This document shows positions 40,738 to 49,848 of a stretch of 64,000 nt of DNA, piece by piece. The stretch comes from Syntrophaceae bacterium UBA6112 (GTDB taxonomy: Bacteria; Desulfobacterota; Syntrophia; Syntrophales; UBA5619): assembly GCA_002423465.1 (NCBI GenBank), contig DIWG01000018.1, positions 19,719 to 83,718 on the forward strand, given 5' to 3'. The notes under the pieces are model-generated. The model searched no databases, was not told where the DNA came from, and saw only the letters and a program-made list of their open reading frames with translations. The position numbers and the translations under genes are program-made. Position 1 is the stretch's first letter; every line of letters starts with the position of its first letter.

Positions 40738-41559
40738 ATGAATGAAGTGATATCAAGCGATCGAAGTCGTCTGCATCGTATGCTGCCGCTGTTCCGGATA
40801 GCGGTCTTCGGTCTCGCCCTCGCCGGCTGCGCCGGACGAACGCCCACCGTCCCCCCGGCATTCTTTGATTCTCCCGAGTCCGCCCTTCGGGCGCTTGCGG
40901 AAACCACCCCCGAAGCGCAGGCAATCACGGCCACGGCCCGGATCGAGATCCGCCACAACGTCAGCCGCTATCCCCCTTTGAAGGTCGCGCTGATGATGAA
41001 AAGACCGGCCCTTCTCCGCGTGGAATCGATCCCCCTGATGGGCCCCCCGGATTTCTACCTGTCGGTCGCCGAAGGTGAACTCCGCGTCTTTCTTCCCGGA
41101 ACGGGCGCCTTCTACGCCGGTCGTGCAACCCCCGGGAATATCTCGCGCTTCTTTCCCATTGCCATGCCGGCCGCCGACATCGTCTCTCTACTGATGGGCG
41201 TTCCTCCGAATAGCTCCGAAGAGATGCAATCATTGCGTGGAGATCGGGAAGAGGGGCTCTACCGTGTCGATCACTACCAATCGGGAAGGAGGATGCGCTC
41301 CCTGTGGATCGAACCGACGGACGGGAGGCTCGTCCGGTTCAAGAGGTTTACGGAAGAGGGAACGGTTGTTTATACGGCTGATTTCGCGGATCATGTCCGT
41401 TTCGGGGAGGGCTATCTGCCGCAGCAAGTGACGATCCGTGAAGGGGAAACGTCCGTCCTCACTATCCGTCAAACGGACCTCCAACAGACCACCGCCGAGC
41501 CGGAATCCTTTCCCCTGTCGGTCCCGGCGGGATTGATCCCGATTCTCCTCGATCCATAA
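40738..41559 (+). CDS. DUF4292/LolB-like outer-membrane lipoprotein
   Basis: A 273-residue lipoprotein with signal and lipobox (GLALAGCAGR) at about residues 25-34. The mature domain is beta-rich with ALMMKRPALLRVESIPLMGPPDFYLSV and a later YTADFADHVRFGEGYLPQQVTI, the pattern of DUF4292, a LolB-like half-barrel. It may help to insert lipoproteins or other lipids. It lies 30 bases after the TPR lipoprotein gene and likely works with it. Confidence 0.78.
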   Translation: MNEVISSDRSRLHRMLPLFRIAVFGLALAGCAGRTPTVPPAFFDSPESALRALAETTPEAQAITATARIEIRHNVSRYPPLKVALMMKRPALLRVESIPLMGPPDFYLSVAEGELRVFLPGTGAFYAGRATPGNISRFFPIAMPAADIVSLLMGVPPNSSEEMQSLRGDREEGLYRVDHYQSGRRMRSLWIEPTDGRLVRFKRFTEEGTVVYTADFADHVRFGEGYLPQQVTIREGETSVLTIRQTDLQQTTAEPESFPLSVPAGLIPILLDP

Positions 41560-41577
41560 GAAACGGAATCGACACAA

Positions 41578-42507
41578 TCACTTCATCTCGATAAGCTTCG
41601 CCCGGGCGATCCGGGCCTGACTCGTATTGGGATAATCTTTGATCACCTGCTGCAGAAGGAGCTTGGCGCTTGCGTTATCCCCCAATTTCTGGAAGGAAAG
41701 GCCTTGCTTGAGAATGGCATAGGGGGCCTTGTTCCCCTCTGGAAAGTTCTTGGTCACCTTGTCGTACTCGACAATGGCTTTTTCGTATTTCTTTTCAAAA
41801 TAGTAGCACTCGCCGACCCAGAACTGGGCGTTGTCGGAATATTCGGTGTCGGGGTACTGCTTGAGGAAGTTTTCAAAGGCTTCGCGCGACTTCTCGTACT
41901 TCGCCTCCTTGAAAAGTTCATAGGCCGCCGTATAGAGAGATTCTTTATCCGTCTTACCCTTGCCGGAAACCTCTTTCACCGGCCCCGGCGGCGGCTGTTT
42001 TCCAGCCTTCTCGGCCAACGGCACGGCCGGTTCCTCGTTTTTGCCGATCCCCAGAAAATTTTCAATGAAGTTGATCTTAAACGTTAGGTGATCCAGTTTC
42101 TCCCGAAGCGCCTTCTCCTCTTCCTCCCGCTTGCCCGTTCTGGCCGAAGCGGAAGCGAGGTCTTTCCGGAGACTGTCGATCATTCCGCGGATCTGCTGGA
42201 GCTGCCCCCGGACGTCCGTGATCTCGGCCCGACTCTCCGCCAGGCTCCCCCGCAGCGGCTGTATGGAGGCGATGGCGGCCTCCTGGCTCTTTGCGCCCTC
42301 GTTGCGAAGAGCCGCTATCTCTTTTCTGAGCGGCGCCTGCCCTTGCTCCACGGAGACGATTTTCTCGTTGGTCTCCTGGATCTGCCGGTTGATATCGATG
42401 CGGACGCGGCGCAGATCATCCGTTGTTGCGCACCCCGTGACCGACACGAGCACGATGATAAAAAAGATAGGCAGATATCTTCGCAAGATTCTTTCCTCCG
42501 CAACCAT
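41578..42507 (-). CDS. ybgF: Tol-Pal system protein YbgF/CpoB
   Basis: A 309-residue periplasmic protein with a lipobox-like signal end (VSVTGCATTD). Residues 30-130 form a coiled coil (RQIQETNEKIVSVEQGQ). The C-terminal 120 residues hold three TPR repeats (AAYELFKEAKYEKSREAFENFLKQYPDTEY). CpoB links Tol-Pal to peptidoglycan synthesis at the septum. It is the last gene of the tolQRAB-pal-ybgF operon. A lipobox is unusual, as CpoB is soluble in E. coli. Confidence 0.9.
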   Translation of the reverse strand: MVAEERILRRYLPIFFIIVLVSVTGCATTDDLRRVRIDINRQIQETNEKIVSVEQGQAPLRKEIAALRNEGAKSQEAAIASIQPLRGSLAESRAEITDVRGQLQQIRGMIDSLRKDLASASARTGKREEEEKALREKLDHLTFKINFIENFLGIGKNEEPAVPLAEKAGKQPPPGPVKEVSGKGKTDKESLYTAAYELFKEAKYEKSREAFENFLKQYPDTEYSDNAQFWVGECYYFEKKYEKAIVEYDKVTKNFPEGNKAPYAILKQGLSFQKLGDNASAKLLLQQVIKDYPNTSQARIARAKLIEMK

Positions 42508-42560
42508 TTTTATGTTCGGTCGAAAAACGCAAACCAGTGAAATGCCGTGAGAAAATACTA

Positions 42561-42602
42561 TGGTCCTGTGAGTCCCGCTTCAAAGTGGGACTCACAGGAC
42601 CA
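42561..42602. other. Long near-perfect hairpin between pal and ybgF
   Basis: TGGTCCTGTGAGTCCC at 42561-42576 is exactly complementary to 42587-42602, and the pairing extends further inward with one wobble pair. It sits in the 243-base pal-ybgF gap. A stem this long would strongly affect RNA stability or act as a terminator for the pal transcript. No transposase or flanking duplication was seen. Confidence 0.6.
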
Positions 42603-42749
42603 TTCCTCGCCGCGGGACGGCCGGACAGAAAGCGCCCCATTGGCATGCTCACACCTGCGGTGGCAGGATCTCTCCCGTCGCACCCGCCACTGTGAGCCGT
42701 CGGTGGCCTCTCTTATAGGACCGTTTCCGTTGACCCTTCCAAAACGAAC

Positions 42750-43415
42750 TTACTTTACCGGCGGGAAAATGACGAAATGGGCCCTTCTGTTTTTCGCCCA
42801 GGCCGCTTCGTCATGGCCCTTATCCCGAGGCATCTCCTTGCCGTAGCTGATCGTCTTGATTCTTTCCTTCTCGATGCCCAGATTGGCAAGGTACTTCGCG
42901 GCTTCCGTCGCCCGCTTCTCGCCGAGCGCCAGGTTGTATTCGGCGGTGCCCCGTTCGTCGCAATGTCCCTCGACGACGAGTTTGTAATCCCTGTATTTCA
43001 GATACGCCGGAGCGCCCTTCTTCAAAATCTCCTGCGCGTCGGGTCTGAGGTTATACTTGTCGAAATCAAAGTAGATGTCGGCAATCTGCAGTTCCTTCAA
43101 AATTGCCGCAGCCTTGGCCTTTGCCTCTTGCTTCGCCTTGTCGGCCGCTTCCCTGGCCGCCTTTTCCGCAGCTTCCCTGGCTGCCTTCTCCCGCAAGGCC
43201 TGTTCGCGCAGGGCCCTCTCCCGGGCCGCCGCGTCATCCTGCGCCCGCGCCTGTGCCGCCGTCACCGACGTCCCCGAGGCCGCCGCTTTCTGCTCCTGGG
43301 TCGTAACCAAGGCCCCGTCTTTCAACGCCGCCTTCTTGGCACAACCGGTCAGGAATGCAACGGACAGACATAAAACAAGGGCGATCAGCCCAACCCACAG
43401 CCAATTCTTTCTCAT
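42750..43415 (-). CDS. pal: Peptidoglycan-associated lipoprotein Pal
   Basis: A 221-residue outer-membrane lipoprotein. The lipobox is FLTGCAKKAA. A long Ala/Arg/Glu-rich coiled coil covers about 60-105 (REKAAREAAEKAAREAADKAK), longer than in E. coli. The OmpA-like peptidoglycan-binding domain follows with YFDFDKYNLRPDAQEIL, VVEGHCDERGTAEYN and NRRAHFVI. The ATG at 43415 has AGGAG seven bases upstream; two in-frame ATGs just before it are less well placed. Part of the Tol-Pal operon. Confidence 0.93.
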   Translation of the reverse strand: MRKNWLWVGLIALVLCLSVAFLTGCAKKAALKDGALVTTQEQKAAASGTSVTAAQARAQDDAAARERALREQALREKAAREAAEKAAREAADKAKQEAKAKAAAILKELQIADIYFDFDKYNLRPDAQEILKKGAPAYLKYRDYKLVVEGHCDERGTAEYNLALGEKRATEAAKYLANLGIEKERIKTISYGKEMPRDKGHDEAAWAKNRRAHFVIFPPVK

Positions 43416-43529
43416 CATCATTCTCCTTTCTTGAATCAATAGTCTTTTTGTGACTTGATATAATCCCGAGGGAACATTAACCACTACTGACGATAAAAAT
43501 CAACCGGAAAATGGAGAAATTTATTAAAC

Positions 43530-44843
43530 TCACCGTAGACGGGGAGACCAGACAGGGCTCTGAGAAACGTCGTTGCCCTGATACAGAACCCTCACATTCT
43601 GTCCGCCCGCGTTCATAATCTCAATCCGGCTCCGGCCGCCCACCCGGACGCTGTATACCAGATACCGCCCGTCCGGCGACCATGAGGGGGATTCGTGATC
43701 GCCCCCTTCAAAGGTCAACTGCTGCGGATCTCCCCCCTCGGCATCGATCGTGAAGATTTGAAAGCGACCGTTCACGGACCCCTCATAGGCGATTCTATTT
43801 CCCTTCGGAGACCAAGCGGGAGAAGTGTTGTAATTGCCCTGGTCGGTCAATCGCCTCACAGAGCCGCCATCCGCATCCATGATGTAGATTTGGGGAGAAC
43901 CGTTGCGGTTGGAGACAAAGGCAATCCGCTTTTCGTCCGAGGAACGGACGGGGGAAACATCGATGGAAAAATCCCGGGTCAGACGCTGGAGGAGGAGGCT
44001 GCCCACGTTCATATCGTAGATCTCCTGGTTCCCATCCCGGCTCAGGGTCACCAGCAGCCGGGCGCTGTCCTGGGACCAGGAGCCGGGCAGGTTCAGCCCC
44101 GGATAGAAAGCGATCTTCCGCGTCGAATTGTTCCTCAAATCCAGGAGATAGATGTCCGGATTGCCGTCCCGGTAGGAGGTAAAGGCCAGAAACCGGCCAT
44201 CTGGGGACCAGCGCGGGGCAAGGGTCAGTGCATTGTAATTCGTGATTCGGCGAAGGTCAGATCCGTCGAAGTTGATCGCATAGATGTCCGCAGGCGCGTC
44301 ACCCTTCCTGACAAATGCAACCTGCGTGTCGAACAAACCCGCCTCGCCGGTCAGTGACAGAAGGATCTCGTTGACAAACTGCATGACCATCCGGTTGCGG
44401 TCCTCGGGTCTTCCGGTGTATCTCTTTCCGACAAGCAGCTCCCCCCGCACTACATCAAACAGACGAAACTCGGTCACAAGTTCCCGTCCATCCGTGTGAA
44501 ATCCCCCTTTGACCAGGTATTCGGCGCCGATCACCGTCCAGTCTTCGAAACGGATTCCCTCCGCCGTGATCCCCGCCTGTGGATCCTCCAGAAAAGCCCT
44601 TCGGTCCAGGACGTTGAAATAGCCCGTAATCGTCAGGTTACGGGAAAGGGTGTCGGAAAACCAGACGGGCAGATCTCCTTTGTCCGCGACAGGTCGGAAG
44701 GGTTTGAAATCGGCAATGGCAATGGGAAACTTTTGAAAAGAGGGGGAACCGATGTCGATGTAAACCTTCCCGTAAACCTGTCCCGCAGAGAGCAGAAGAA
44801 AAAGAAACAGGGTCAAAATGAGGGGTCGCCGCAGATCGTGCAT
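43530..44843 (-). CDS. tolB: Tol-Pal translocation protein TolB
   Basis: A 437-residue periplasmic protein. A signal peptide covers residues 1-25. An N-terminal alpha/beta domain (TITGYFNVLDRRAFLEDPQ) is followed by a six-bladed beta-propeller with repeated units such as APRWSPDGRFLAFTSYRDGNPDIYLLD. TolB binds Pal and TolA and links the inner and outer membranes during division. It precedes pal on the same strand. Confidence 0.95.
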   Translation of the reverse strand: MHDLRRPLILTLFLFLLLSAGQVYGKVYIDIGSPSFQKFPIAIADFKPFRPVADKGDLPVWFSDTLSRNLTITGYFNVLDRRAFLEDPQAGITAEGIRFEDWTVIGAEYLVKGGFHTDGRELVTEFRLFDVVRGELLVGKRYTGRPEDRNRMVMQFVNEILLSLTGEAGLFDTQVAFVRKGDAPADIYAINFDGSDLRRITNYNALTLAPRWSPDGRFLAFTSYRDGNPDIYLLDLRNNSTRKIAFYPGLNLPGSWSQDSARLLVTLSRDGNQEIYDMNVGSLLLQRLTRDFSIDVSPVRSSDEKRIAFVSNRNGSPQIYIMDADGGSVRRLTDQGNYNTSPAWSPKGNRIAYEGSVNGRFQIFTIDAEGGDPQQLTFEGGDHESPSWSPDGRYLVYSVRVGGRSRIEIMNAGGQNVRVLYQGNDVSQSPVWSPRLR

Positions 44844-44869
44844 TCGACTTTCCTTTCAAAGCAGTCCGT

Positions 44870-45622
44870 TCAGGACTTCAATTCAGACGAGGGGAACCCG
44901 ATTCTCACATCGAGACTGCTTCCGCTGATCCATGCCGGCAGCGGCGGGAAGGGGCTCGCTTTCCGGATCGCCTTCAGGGCGGCATCATCAAAAAAGCGGT
45001 TCCCCGACCGTTTTACAAAGTTCACATCCGTAACCGCCCCGCTGCGAAGGATGGTTGCATCGATAACCGTTTCCAGCATATCTCCCGGCAGTATCCCCTG
45101 GGGAAATGCCCACCCTTTCTTGATCCGGGACCAGATCACCGTATAGTAGACATTGATTTTCGCTTTCATGTCGGCATCCCCGGCGGGAAGTGAAGATGCC
45201 GGACCGGCCTTTGTCTCCGAGGAGGCTTGCGCTGCCGGTTTCGGGGTCGCAGGGGTCGCAGCGGCCCGCTTCCGGATCTCCTCCATCGCCTTTTCCAGGT
45301 TCTGGTCGTGCTTCCTGCGGCTCTCCAAGCTGCGGATGGGAATGATCGGCTCCGGCTCCAGACGCTTCTTCAGGACCGTCTCGGAGCGGGCGGCGCCCAT
45401 CAGCTCCTTCGCTTCGGCCGTCTCACTCTTCCGCTGCAGCACATTTCCGGAAAAGTTCACCAGGGAGACCGTATAGACCGGCCCGAAAGTCAGCTTCGGC
45501 GAAGGAAAGGAGGGGGTAAAGAAGAGGAGGATAAGCACCACGGCATGGAACAGCAGGGAAAGGAGAATCATGCCGTTCAGGCGGCCTCTCCCGTCTCTCT
45601 CCCTTTCAACCCGTTCCAACAT
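44870..45622 (-). CDS. tolA: TonB/TolA-family protein of the Tol system
   Basis: About 250 residues. One transmembrane helix lies at about 17-35, then a polar Glu/Lys/Ala-rich periplasmic part (DQNLEKAMEEIRKRAA) and a TonB/TolA-type C-terminal domain (AFPQGILPGDMLETVIDATILRSGAVTDV, ALKAIRKASPFPPLP). By operon place it is TolA. It starts at ATG 45622 or at GTG 45625, with GGAGG upstream, touching or overlapping the tolR stop. It is short compared with E. coli TolA. Confidence 0.88.
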   Translation of the reverse strand: MLERVERERDGRGRLNGMILLSLLFHAVVLILLFFTPSFPSPKLTFGPVYTVSLVNFSGNVLQRKSETAEAKELMGAARSETVLKKRLEPEPIIPIRSLESRRKHDQNLEKAMEEIRKRAAATPATPKPAAQASSETKAGPASSLPAGDADMKAKINVYYTVIWSRIKKGWAFPQGILPGDMLETVIDATILRSGAVTDVNFVKRSGNRFFDDAALKAIRKASPFPPLPAWISGSSLDVRIGFPSSELKS

Positions 45623-46047
45623 CACCTGCGTTCCTCCGGAGGTTCGGTGATCATCCCCAATTTGTCCACGCCGGCCTTTCTGACCTCGGCCATCACCTCG
45701 ACCACATAACCGTATGGGACGTTCCGGTCCGCCCGCATATAGATCTCGCGATCAATCCGCGATGCGAAGATGTATTTCAGCTTTATGCCGAGTTCGGGAA
45801 GCGGAATCCGGCTCTTGTTGAGAAAGATCTCCCTGGCGCTGTTGATCGTCAGCACCAGCTTTTCTTCCGCGACATCGACGCTTTTTGCCTTGACCCGGGG
45901 CAGATTGACGTCGATTCCCATCTGGAGCATCGGCGCCGTCACCATGAAGATGATCAGCAAAACCAGCATCACGTCCACAAAAGGGGTGACGTTGATGTCG
46001 GACATCGGCCGTTTGTCATTTTGGTTCCAACGTCTTGTGTATCTCAT
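45622..46047 (-). CDS. tolR: Tol-Pal biopolymer transport protein TolR/ExbD
   Basis: A 141-residue inner-membrane protein with one helix (FVDVMLVLLIIFMVTAPML) holding the critical Asp in PFVDVMLVL near the start of the helix, which carries protons in TolR/ExbD. The periplasmic domain follows (IYMRADRNVPYGYVVEVMAEVRKAG). It lies between tolQ and tolA, 8 bases after tolQ, and overlaps or abuts tolA. Confidence 0.94.
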   Translation of the reverse strand: MRYTRRWNQNDKRPMSDINVTPFVDVMLVLLIIFMVTAPMLQMGIDVNLPRVKAKSVDVAEEKLVLTINSAREIFLNKSRIPLPELGIKLKYIFASRIDREIYMRADRNVPYGYVVEVMAEVRKAGVDKLGMITEPPEERR

Positions 46048-46055
46048 GGCGTTTT

Positions 46056-46808
46056 TTATTTTTTCACGTAAAATCGTTCGATGATGTTCAGCAGCTCCGA
46101 GGCGAAATTGTCCATCTCGAGTGTCATCCCCTTGATCCGGTTCAGATAGTAATTGTAGAAGATGACCGCCGGTATGGCGGCCGCAAGACCGGCCGCCGTT
46201 GCGATGAGCGCCTCCGAGATCCCCGGCGCTACAACGGCCAGGGTCGCTGAACCGCGGGCGCCGATTCCCTTAAACGTATCCATGATCCCCCACACGGTCC
46301 CGAACAGACCGATGAAGGGACTGGCGCTTCCGGTGGTCGCCAGGAACCCGAGGCTCGCCTCCAGTTTGGTCGTCTCCGTTCCGCAGGCCCGGTTCAACGC
46401 CCTCTCCACATTGTCAATCCCGCCGATTTCCAGAATGGGGAGGACCGGCTCCGGAGCGTCTTTCGCTGCGACGGTTCCACGGACCGCCCTGTTGATCTTC
46501 ACGAGTTCGGCATAGCCTCCCCGGAAGACCTCCGCCAACGTCGAGTTCCGGACCCTTTTCGCTTCAGGCAGGATCTCCGATAGCTTCGTGCTTTTCATGT
46601 ATGTATTCAAGAATTCTTCGTTCTCTTTCCTGGTTTTCCGAATGCTGAAATATTTCATCAGGATGATGGCCCAGGATACGATGGAGAAAATCAGGAGGAG
46701 GAGGAGGACCAGTTGCACGACAAGTCCCGCGTTGACCACCATGTCGAAAAGACTGCCATGAAAATTTCCTCCCAGGTTTACTGCGGCCACAGACGAAACT
46801 TCTTTCAC
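46056..46808 (-). CDS. tolQ: Tol-Pal proton channel subunit TolQ/ExbB
   Basis: A 250-residue inner-membrane protein with three helices: about 23-48 (AGLVVQLVLLLLLIFSIVSW), about 155-175 (ATTGSASPFIGLFGTVWGIM) and about 195-215 (ALIATAAGLAAAIPAVIFYNY). The conserved MotA/TolQ/ExbB core GLFGTVWGIM is present. With TolR it forms the proton-driven motor that energises TolA. It is the first gene of the Tol-Pal operon and starts with GTG; GGAG lies nine bases upstream. Confidence 0.94.
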   Translation of the reverse strand: MKEVSSVAAVNLGGNFHGSLFDMVVNAGLVVQLVLLLLLIFSIVSWAIILMKYFSIRKTRKENEEFLNTYMKSTKLSEILPEAKRVRNSTLAEVFRGGYAELVKINRAVRGTVAAKDAPEPVLPILEIGGIDNVERALNRACGTETTKLEASLGFLATTGSASPFIGLFGTVWGIMDTFKGIGARGSATLAVVAPGISEALIATAAGLAAAIPAVIFYNYYLNRIKGMTLEMDNFASELLNIIERFYVKK

Positions 46809-46913
46809 GTTCTCACTCCTTTTTAATCAAAAATGGGAAAGACGGCACTATATCTAATGGAAAAGTCGGGATTTGTCAAGGGCAGACCCCCGAACCGAAG
46901 CGAACCGGAGCAA

Positions 46914-47843
46914 TCAAAGGGATTCGGGTGTGAAGGCGACCACGTCCTCGATCCGGCAAGTGTCGGCAAAGAGCATGGCAAGGCGGTCCACGCCGAGGGC
47001 AATCCCGGCGGAGGGAGGCATCTGCGACAGGGTGGAAAGAAAACGCTCCGGCATGGGATAAGCGGGGCGATGGTCCCGACGACGATCCTCGAGGGCCTTC
47101 TCGAAACGCCGTCGCTGCTCCTCGGCGTCGGTGAGTTCGGAAAAGGCATTGGCCAGCTCCAGCCCGGCAATGTAAAGTTCGAAGCGTTCGGCGATCCCCG
47201 GATCAGTCTCCTTCACCCGCGCCAAGGCGCCGAGTTCCGCCGGATATTCGTACAGAAAAACAGGTGCTTCCATGCCAAGACGGGGTTCGATCTCACAGGC
47301 GAGGATCTCATCGAAACAATCCCTTCTCAGTGCTTCGGCATCGGTCATTGATGCGAAACGCAGGAAGGCATCCCGGACGGTGATTCGCTCCCAGGGAACC
47401 TCCAGGCGTATCCGGCGTCCCTGACGGGGAAAGGCGCCGTCAAAACCGAGTTCCCTTGCAACCCCTTTGATCAGGACCTCGCAATCGCCCATCAAGGTCC
47501 GGTAGTCCGTCCCCCCGCGGTACCACTCGAGGATCGTAAACTCCGGCAGATGGCGGTCGCCCCGCTCCCCCGCGCGGAAACATTTGCAGATCTGGAAGAT
47601 CCGCGGATAACCCGCCGCCAGGAGTCTTTTCATGCACAGCTCCGGGGAGGTTTGCAGGAACCACTCCGCTGAGGCGATGGTGTCGATATGGGATTCCGGC
47701 GCCGGCGCCGGAATCCGGACAGGCGTTTCGACTTCGAGAAAACCCATCTCGAAAAAGAAGCGCCGGATCTCCCGGATCATCCGGGCACGCAGCCAAAGAG
47801 CATCCGCCCGGGCGGCGAGCCTCCAGGAATCAGCCTCGATCAT
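46914..47843 (-). CDS. epmA: EF-P lysine ligase EpmA (GenX)
   Basis: A 309-residue paralogue of the lysyl-tRNA synthetase catalytic core with no anticodon-binding domain. Class II aminoacyl-tRNA synthetase motifs are visible: FRAGERGDRHLPEFTILEWYRGG (motif 2) and ALGVDRLAMLF (motif 3). EpmA attaches beta-lysine to elongation factor P. It overlaps the end of efp by 4 bases on the same strand, and the matching aminomutase gene lies just upstream of efp, so the whole modification set is clustered. Confidence 0.93.
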   Translation of the reverse strand: MIEADSWRLAARADALWLRARMIREIRRFFFEMGFLEVETPVRIPAPAPESHIDTIASAEWFLQTSPELCMKRLLAAGYPRIFQICKCFRAGERGDRHLPEFTILEWYRGGTDYRTLMGDCEVLIKGVARELGFDGAFPRQGRRIRLEVPWERITVRDAFLRFASMTDAEALRRDCFDEILACEIEPRLGMEAPVFLYEYPAELGALARVKETDPGIAERFELYIAGLELANAFSELTDAEEQRRRFEKALEDRRRDHRPAYPMPERFLSTLSQMPPSAGIALGVDRLAMLFADTCRIEDVVAFTPESL

Positions 47844-48403
47844 CCCTTCACGCGGGTGAGGTACTCGCCGCTGCGGGTATCGATCCGGATCTTCTCCCCC
47901 TCTTCGATAAAGGGGGGAACCTGGAGCTGATAGCCCGTCTGGACGGTCACCGGCTTGGTGTTTCCGGATACGGAATCGCCCTTCGCCCAGGGATCGGCCT
48001 TGGTGACGACCACGTCGATAAAATTGGGCAGGCTGATTCCGAGCGGCCGGTCCTCGAACAGCAGGATCTCCGCTTCGATGTTGTCGAGGAGGAAGTTCTT
48101 GGCCTCGCCGACCTGATCCTCGCTGAGGAAAACCTGTTCGTAACTCTGGTTGTCCATGAAGCAGTACTTTCCCTCTTCCTTGTAAAGGTACTGCATCCGC
48201 TTCTCTTGCAGATCGGCCGCCTCGAAAACATCCACGGAACGGAACGTCCGCTCGAACTGGTTCCCGTTGATCATATTTTTCAGCTTGCAGCGGTAGAGGG
48301 CCTGCCCCTTGCCCGGTTTGACGAAATTGAATTCCGTAATGATGTAGGGATCGTTTTCGATCTTGATCCGCAGTCCCTTTCTGAGATCACTGGCTGTATA
48401 CAT
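47840..48403 (-). CDS. efp: Elongation factor P
   Basis: A 187-residue translation factor that rescues ribosomes stalled at polyproline. The modified loop is KPGKGQA with Lys32 equivalent to E. coli Lys34. The three-domain EF-P layout is complete, ending PPFIEEGEKIRIDTRSGEYLTRVKG. Unmodified KPGKG loops also occur, but here the epmA and epmB genes are on either side. Confidence 0.96.
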   Translation of the reverse strand: MYTASDLRKGLRIKIENDPYIITEFNFVKPGKGQALYRCKLKNMINGNQFERTFRSVDVFEAADLQEKRMQYLYKEEGKYCFMDNQSYEQVFLSEDQVGEAKNFLLDNIEAEILLFEDRPLGISLPNFIDVVVTKADPWAKGDSVSGNTKPVTVQTGYQLQVPPFIEEGEKIRIDTRSGEYLTRVKG

Positions 48404-48546
48404 GGGTTTTCATCTCCTTTACGGGTTGCTTCGGCTGAAAGACGCACCGTTTTTTCCGACCTCGGTCGGCGGGATCGGTCCCGCTCATCCACCTACTATA
48501 TTTTCTATTCCATATGTTCTGTCTTGTCAAAAGAATGTTTACATCC

Positions 48547-49626
48547 CTACGCTTCCGGGGACAGGGGAGAGAGGGGGTGGAGGGGGATCTTCCCGCGGCC
48601 GCCCGGGCAATCCAGCACGTAACGTGGGAGGCAGAGTCCCGAGATGTTGCGCCAGAGCCTTTCCATAATCTCCATGCCGGTTCGGATCTCCGCGCGGAAG
48701 TGGTCTGTCCCCCGAACCGGATCGCACTGGAACAGATAGTAGGGACGGACCGAGATCCGCTCCAGGCCATAGAGCAGCTCACGCATCGATTCATAGTCGT
48801 CGTTCACCCCCCGAAGCAGCACCGACTGGTTTCCAACGGGAATCCCGGCAGCCAGCAGCATCTCGCAGGCCCTGGTGGATTCCTTGGTGATCTCCCGGGC
48901 ATGGTTGAACTGTGTGTTGAACCAGAGCGGCCGGTGCCGCTTGAGCATGACACAGAGCTCCGGCGTAATGCGCATCGGCAGCGTGACCGGCGCCCGGCTG
49001 CCGATGCGCAGGACTTCCACATGGGATATCGCCCGGAGCGCCCCCAAAAACCAATCCAGAAGTCGTTCTGGAATCATCAACGGATCCCCGCCGGAGACGA
49101 TCACTTCCCGGAGGGCCGGTGTCCGGGACACATAATCCACCATTTCCCACAGCCTTTTCCGGGTTGTTCCCGGTTTTTGACCATCCCACAAGCGTTTGCG
49201 GTTGCAGTGCCGACAATAGACGGCGCAGGTTCCCGTAACGATCGCGAGACAGCGGTCGGGATAGCGGTGGATCAGCCCCGGAACGGGCATATCCCGCTCC
49301 TCGTCCAGGGGATCCGGGACGCCGCCCATGGAAAAGGTGATTTCCCGGGGGTCGGGAAAGCACTGCCGGCGAAGGGGATCGGTTTCATCAGCGGGATTCA
49401 GAAGTGACAGGAAATAGGGGGTGATCGCGATGGGGTAGGTCCGGAGCACGGGCCCGCACGGGGCAAGCGACGCCACGGGCCGGCTCATTGCGGAGGCCAA
49501 TTGTCTCAGGGAGCGGAGACGGTTCCGGAACTGCCATTTCCAGTCATTCCACTCCGCTGCGGAAACCCGTCCCCTGAAATCACCGCCGCCCTTTTTACCG
49601 TATATCGTCACGATCCTCCTTTTCAT
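48547..49626 (-). CDS. epmB: KamA-family radical SAM aminomutase (EpmB-like)
   Basis: A 359-residue member of the lysine 2,3-aminomutase family. The radical SAM motif is CAVYCRHCNRKR, then EVIVSGGDPLMIPERLL and HVEVLRIGSRAPVTLPMRIT, and a PLP-lysine region near GKIPLHPL at the end. EpmB converts lysine to beta-lysine for EF-P. With efp and epmA next to it, the EpmB role is more likely than catabolic lysine aminomutase. It starts 143 bases upstream of efp on the same strand. Confidence 0.9.
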   Translation of the reverse strand: MKRRIVTIYGKKGGGDFRGRVSAAEWNDWKWQFRNRLRSLRQLASAMSRPVASLAPCGPVLRTYPIAITPYFLSLLNPADETDPLRRQCFPDPREITFSMGGVPDPLDEERDMPVPGLIHRYPDRCLAIVTGTCAVYCRHCNRKRLWDGQKPGTTRKRLWEMVDYVSRTPALREVIVSGGDPLMIPERLLDWFLGALRAISHVEVLRIGSRAPVTLPMRITPELCVMLKRHRPLWFNTQFNHAREITKESTRACEMLLAAGIPVGNQSVLLRGVNDDYESMRELLYGLERISVRPYYLFQCDPVRGTDHFRAEIRTGMEIMERLWRNISGLCLPRYVLDCPGGRGKIPLHPLSPLSPEA

Positions 49627-49848
49627 TTTTGCTCGCGGGCGGATTCAACTACCATGCGTCACCCTCCGCGGGCAAGAAATGATTTGCTTTGTCCCGGCCA
49701 ATTTTATATCTTTCCATTGTAGGATTTTGGTCCTTTCCGGCAGGTTCTCCCGGGAACGAGGGTTGAGTCCCTCTCGCGGGACCTGTCCGGATCATCTTCT
49801 GTACGCCCTCCGTCGGGAGGGTTCAACCACGAGAAGGGGGACGGCCAA

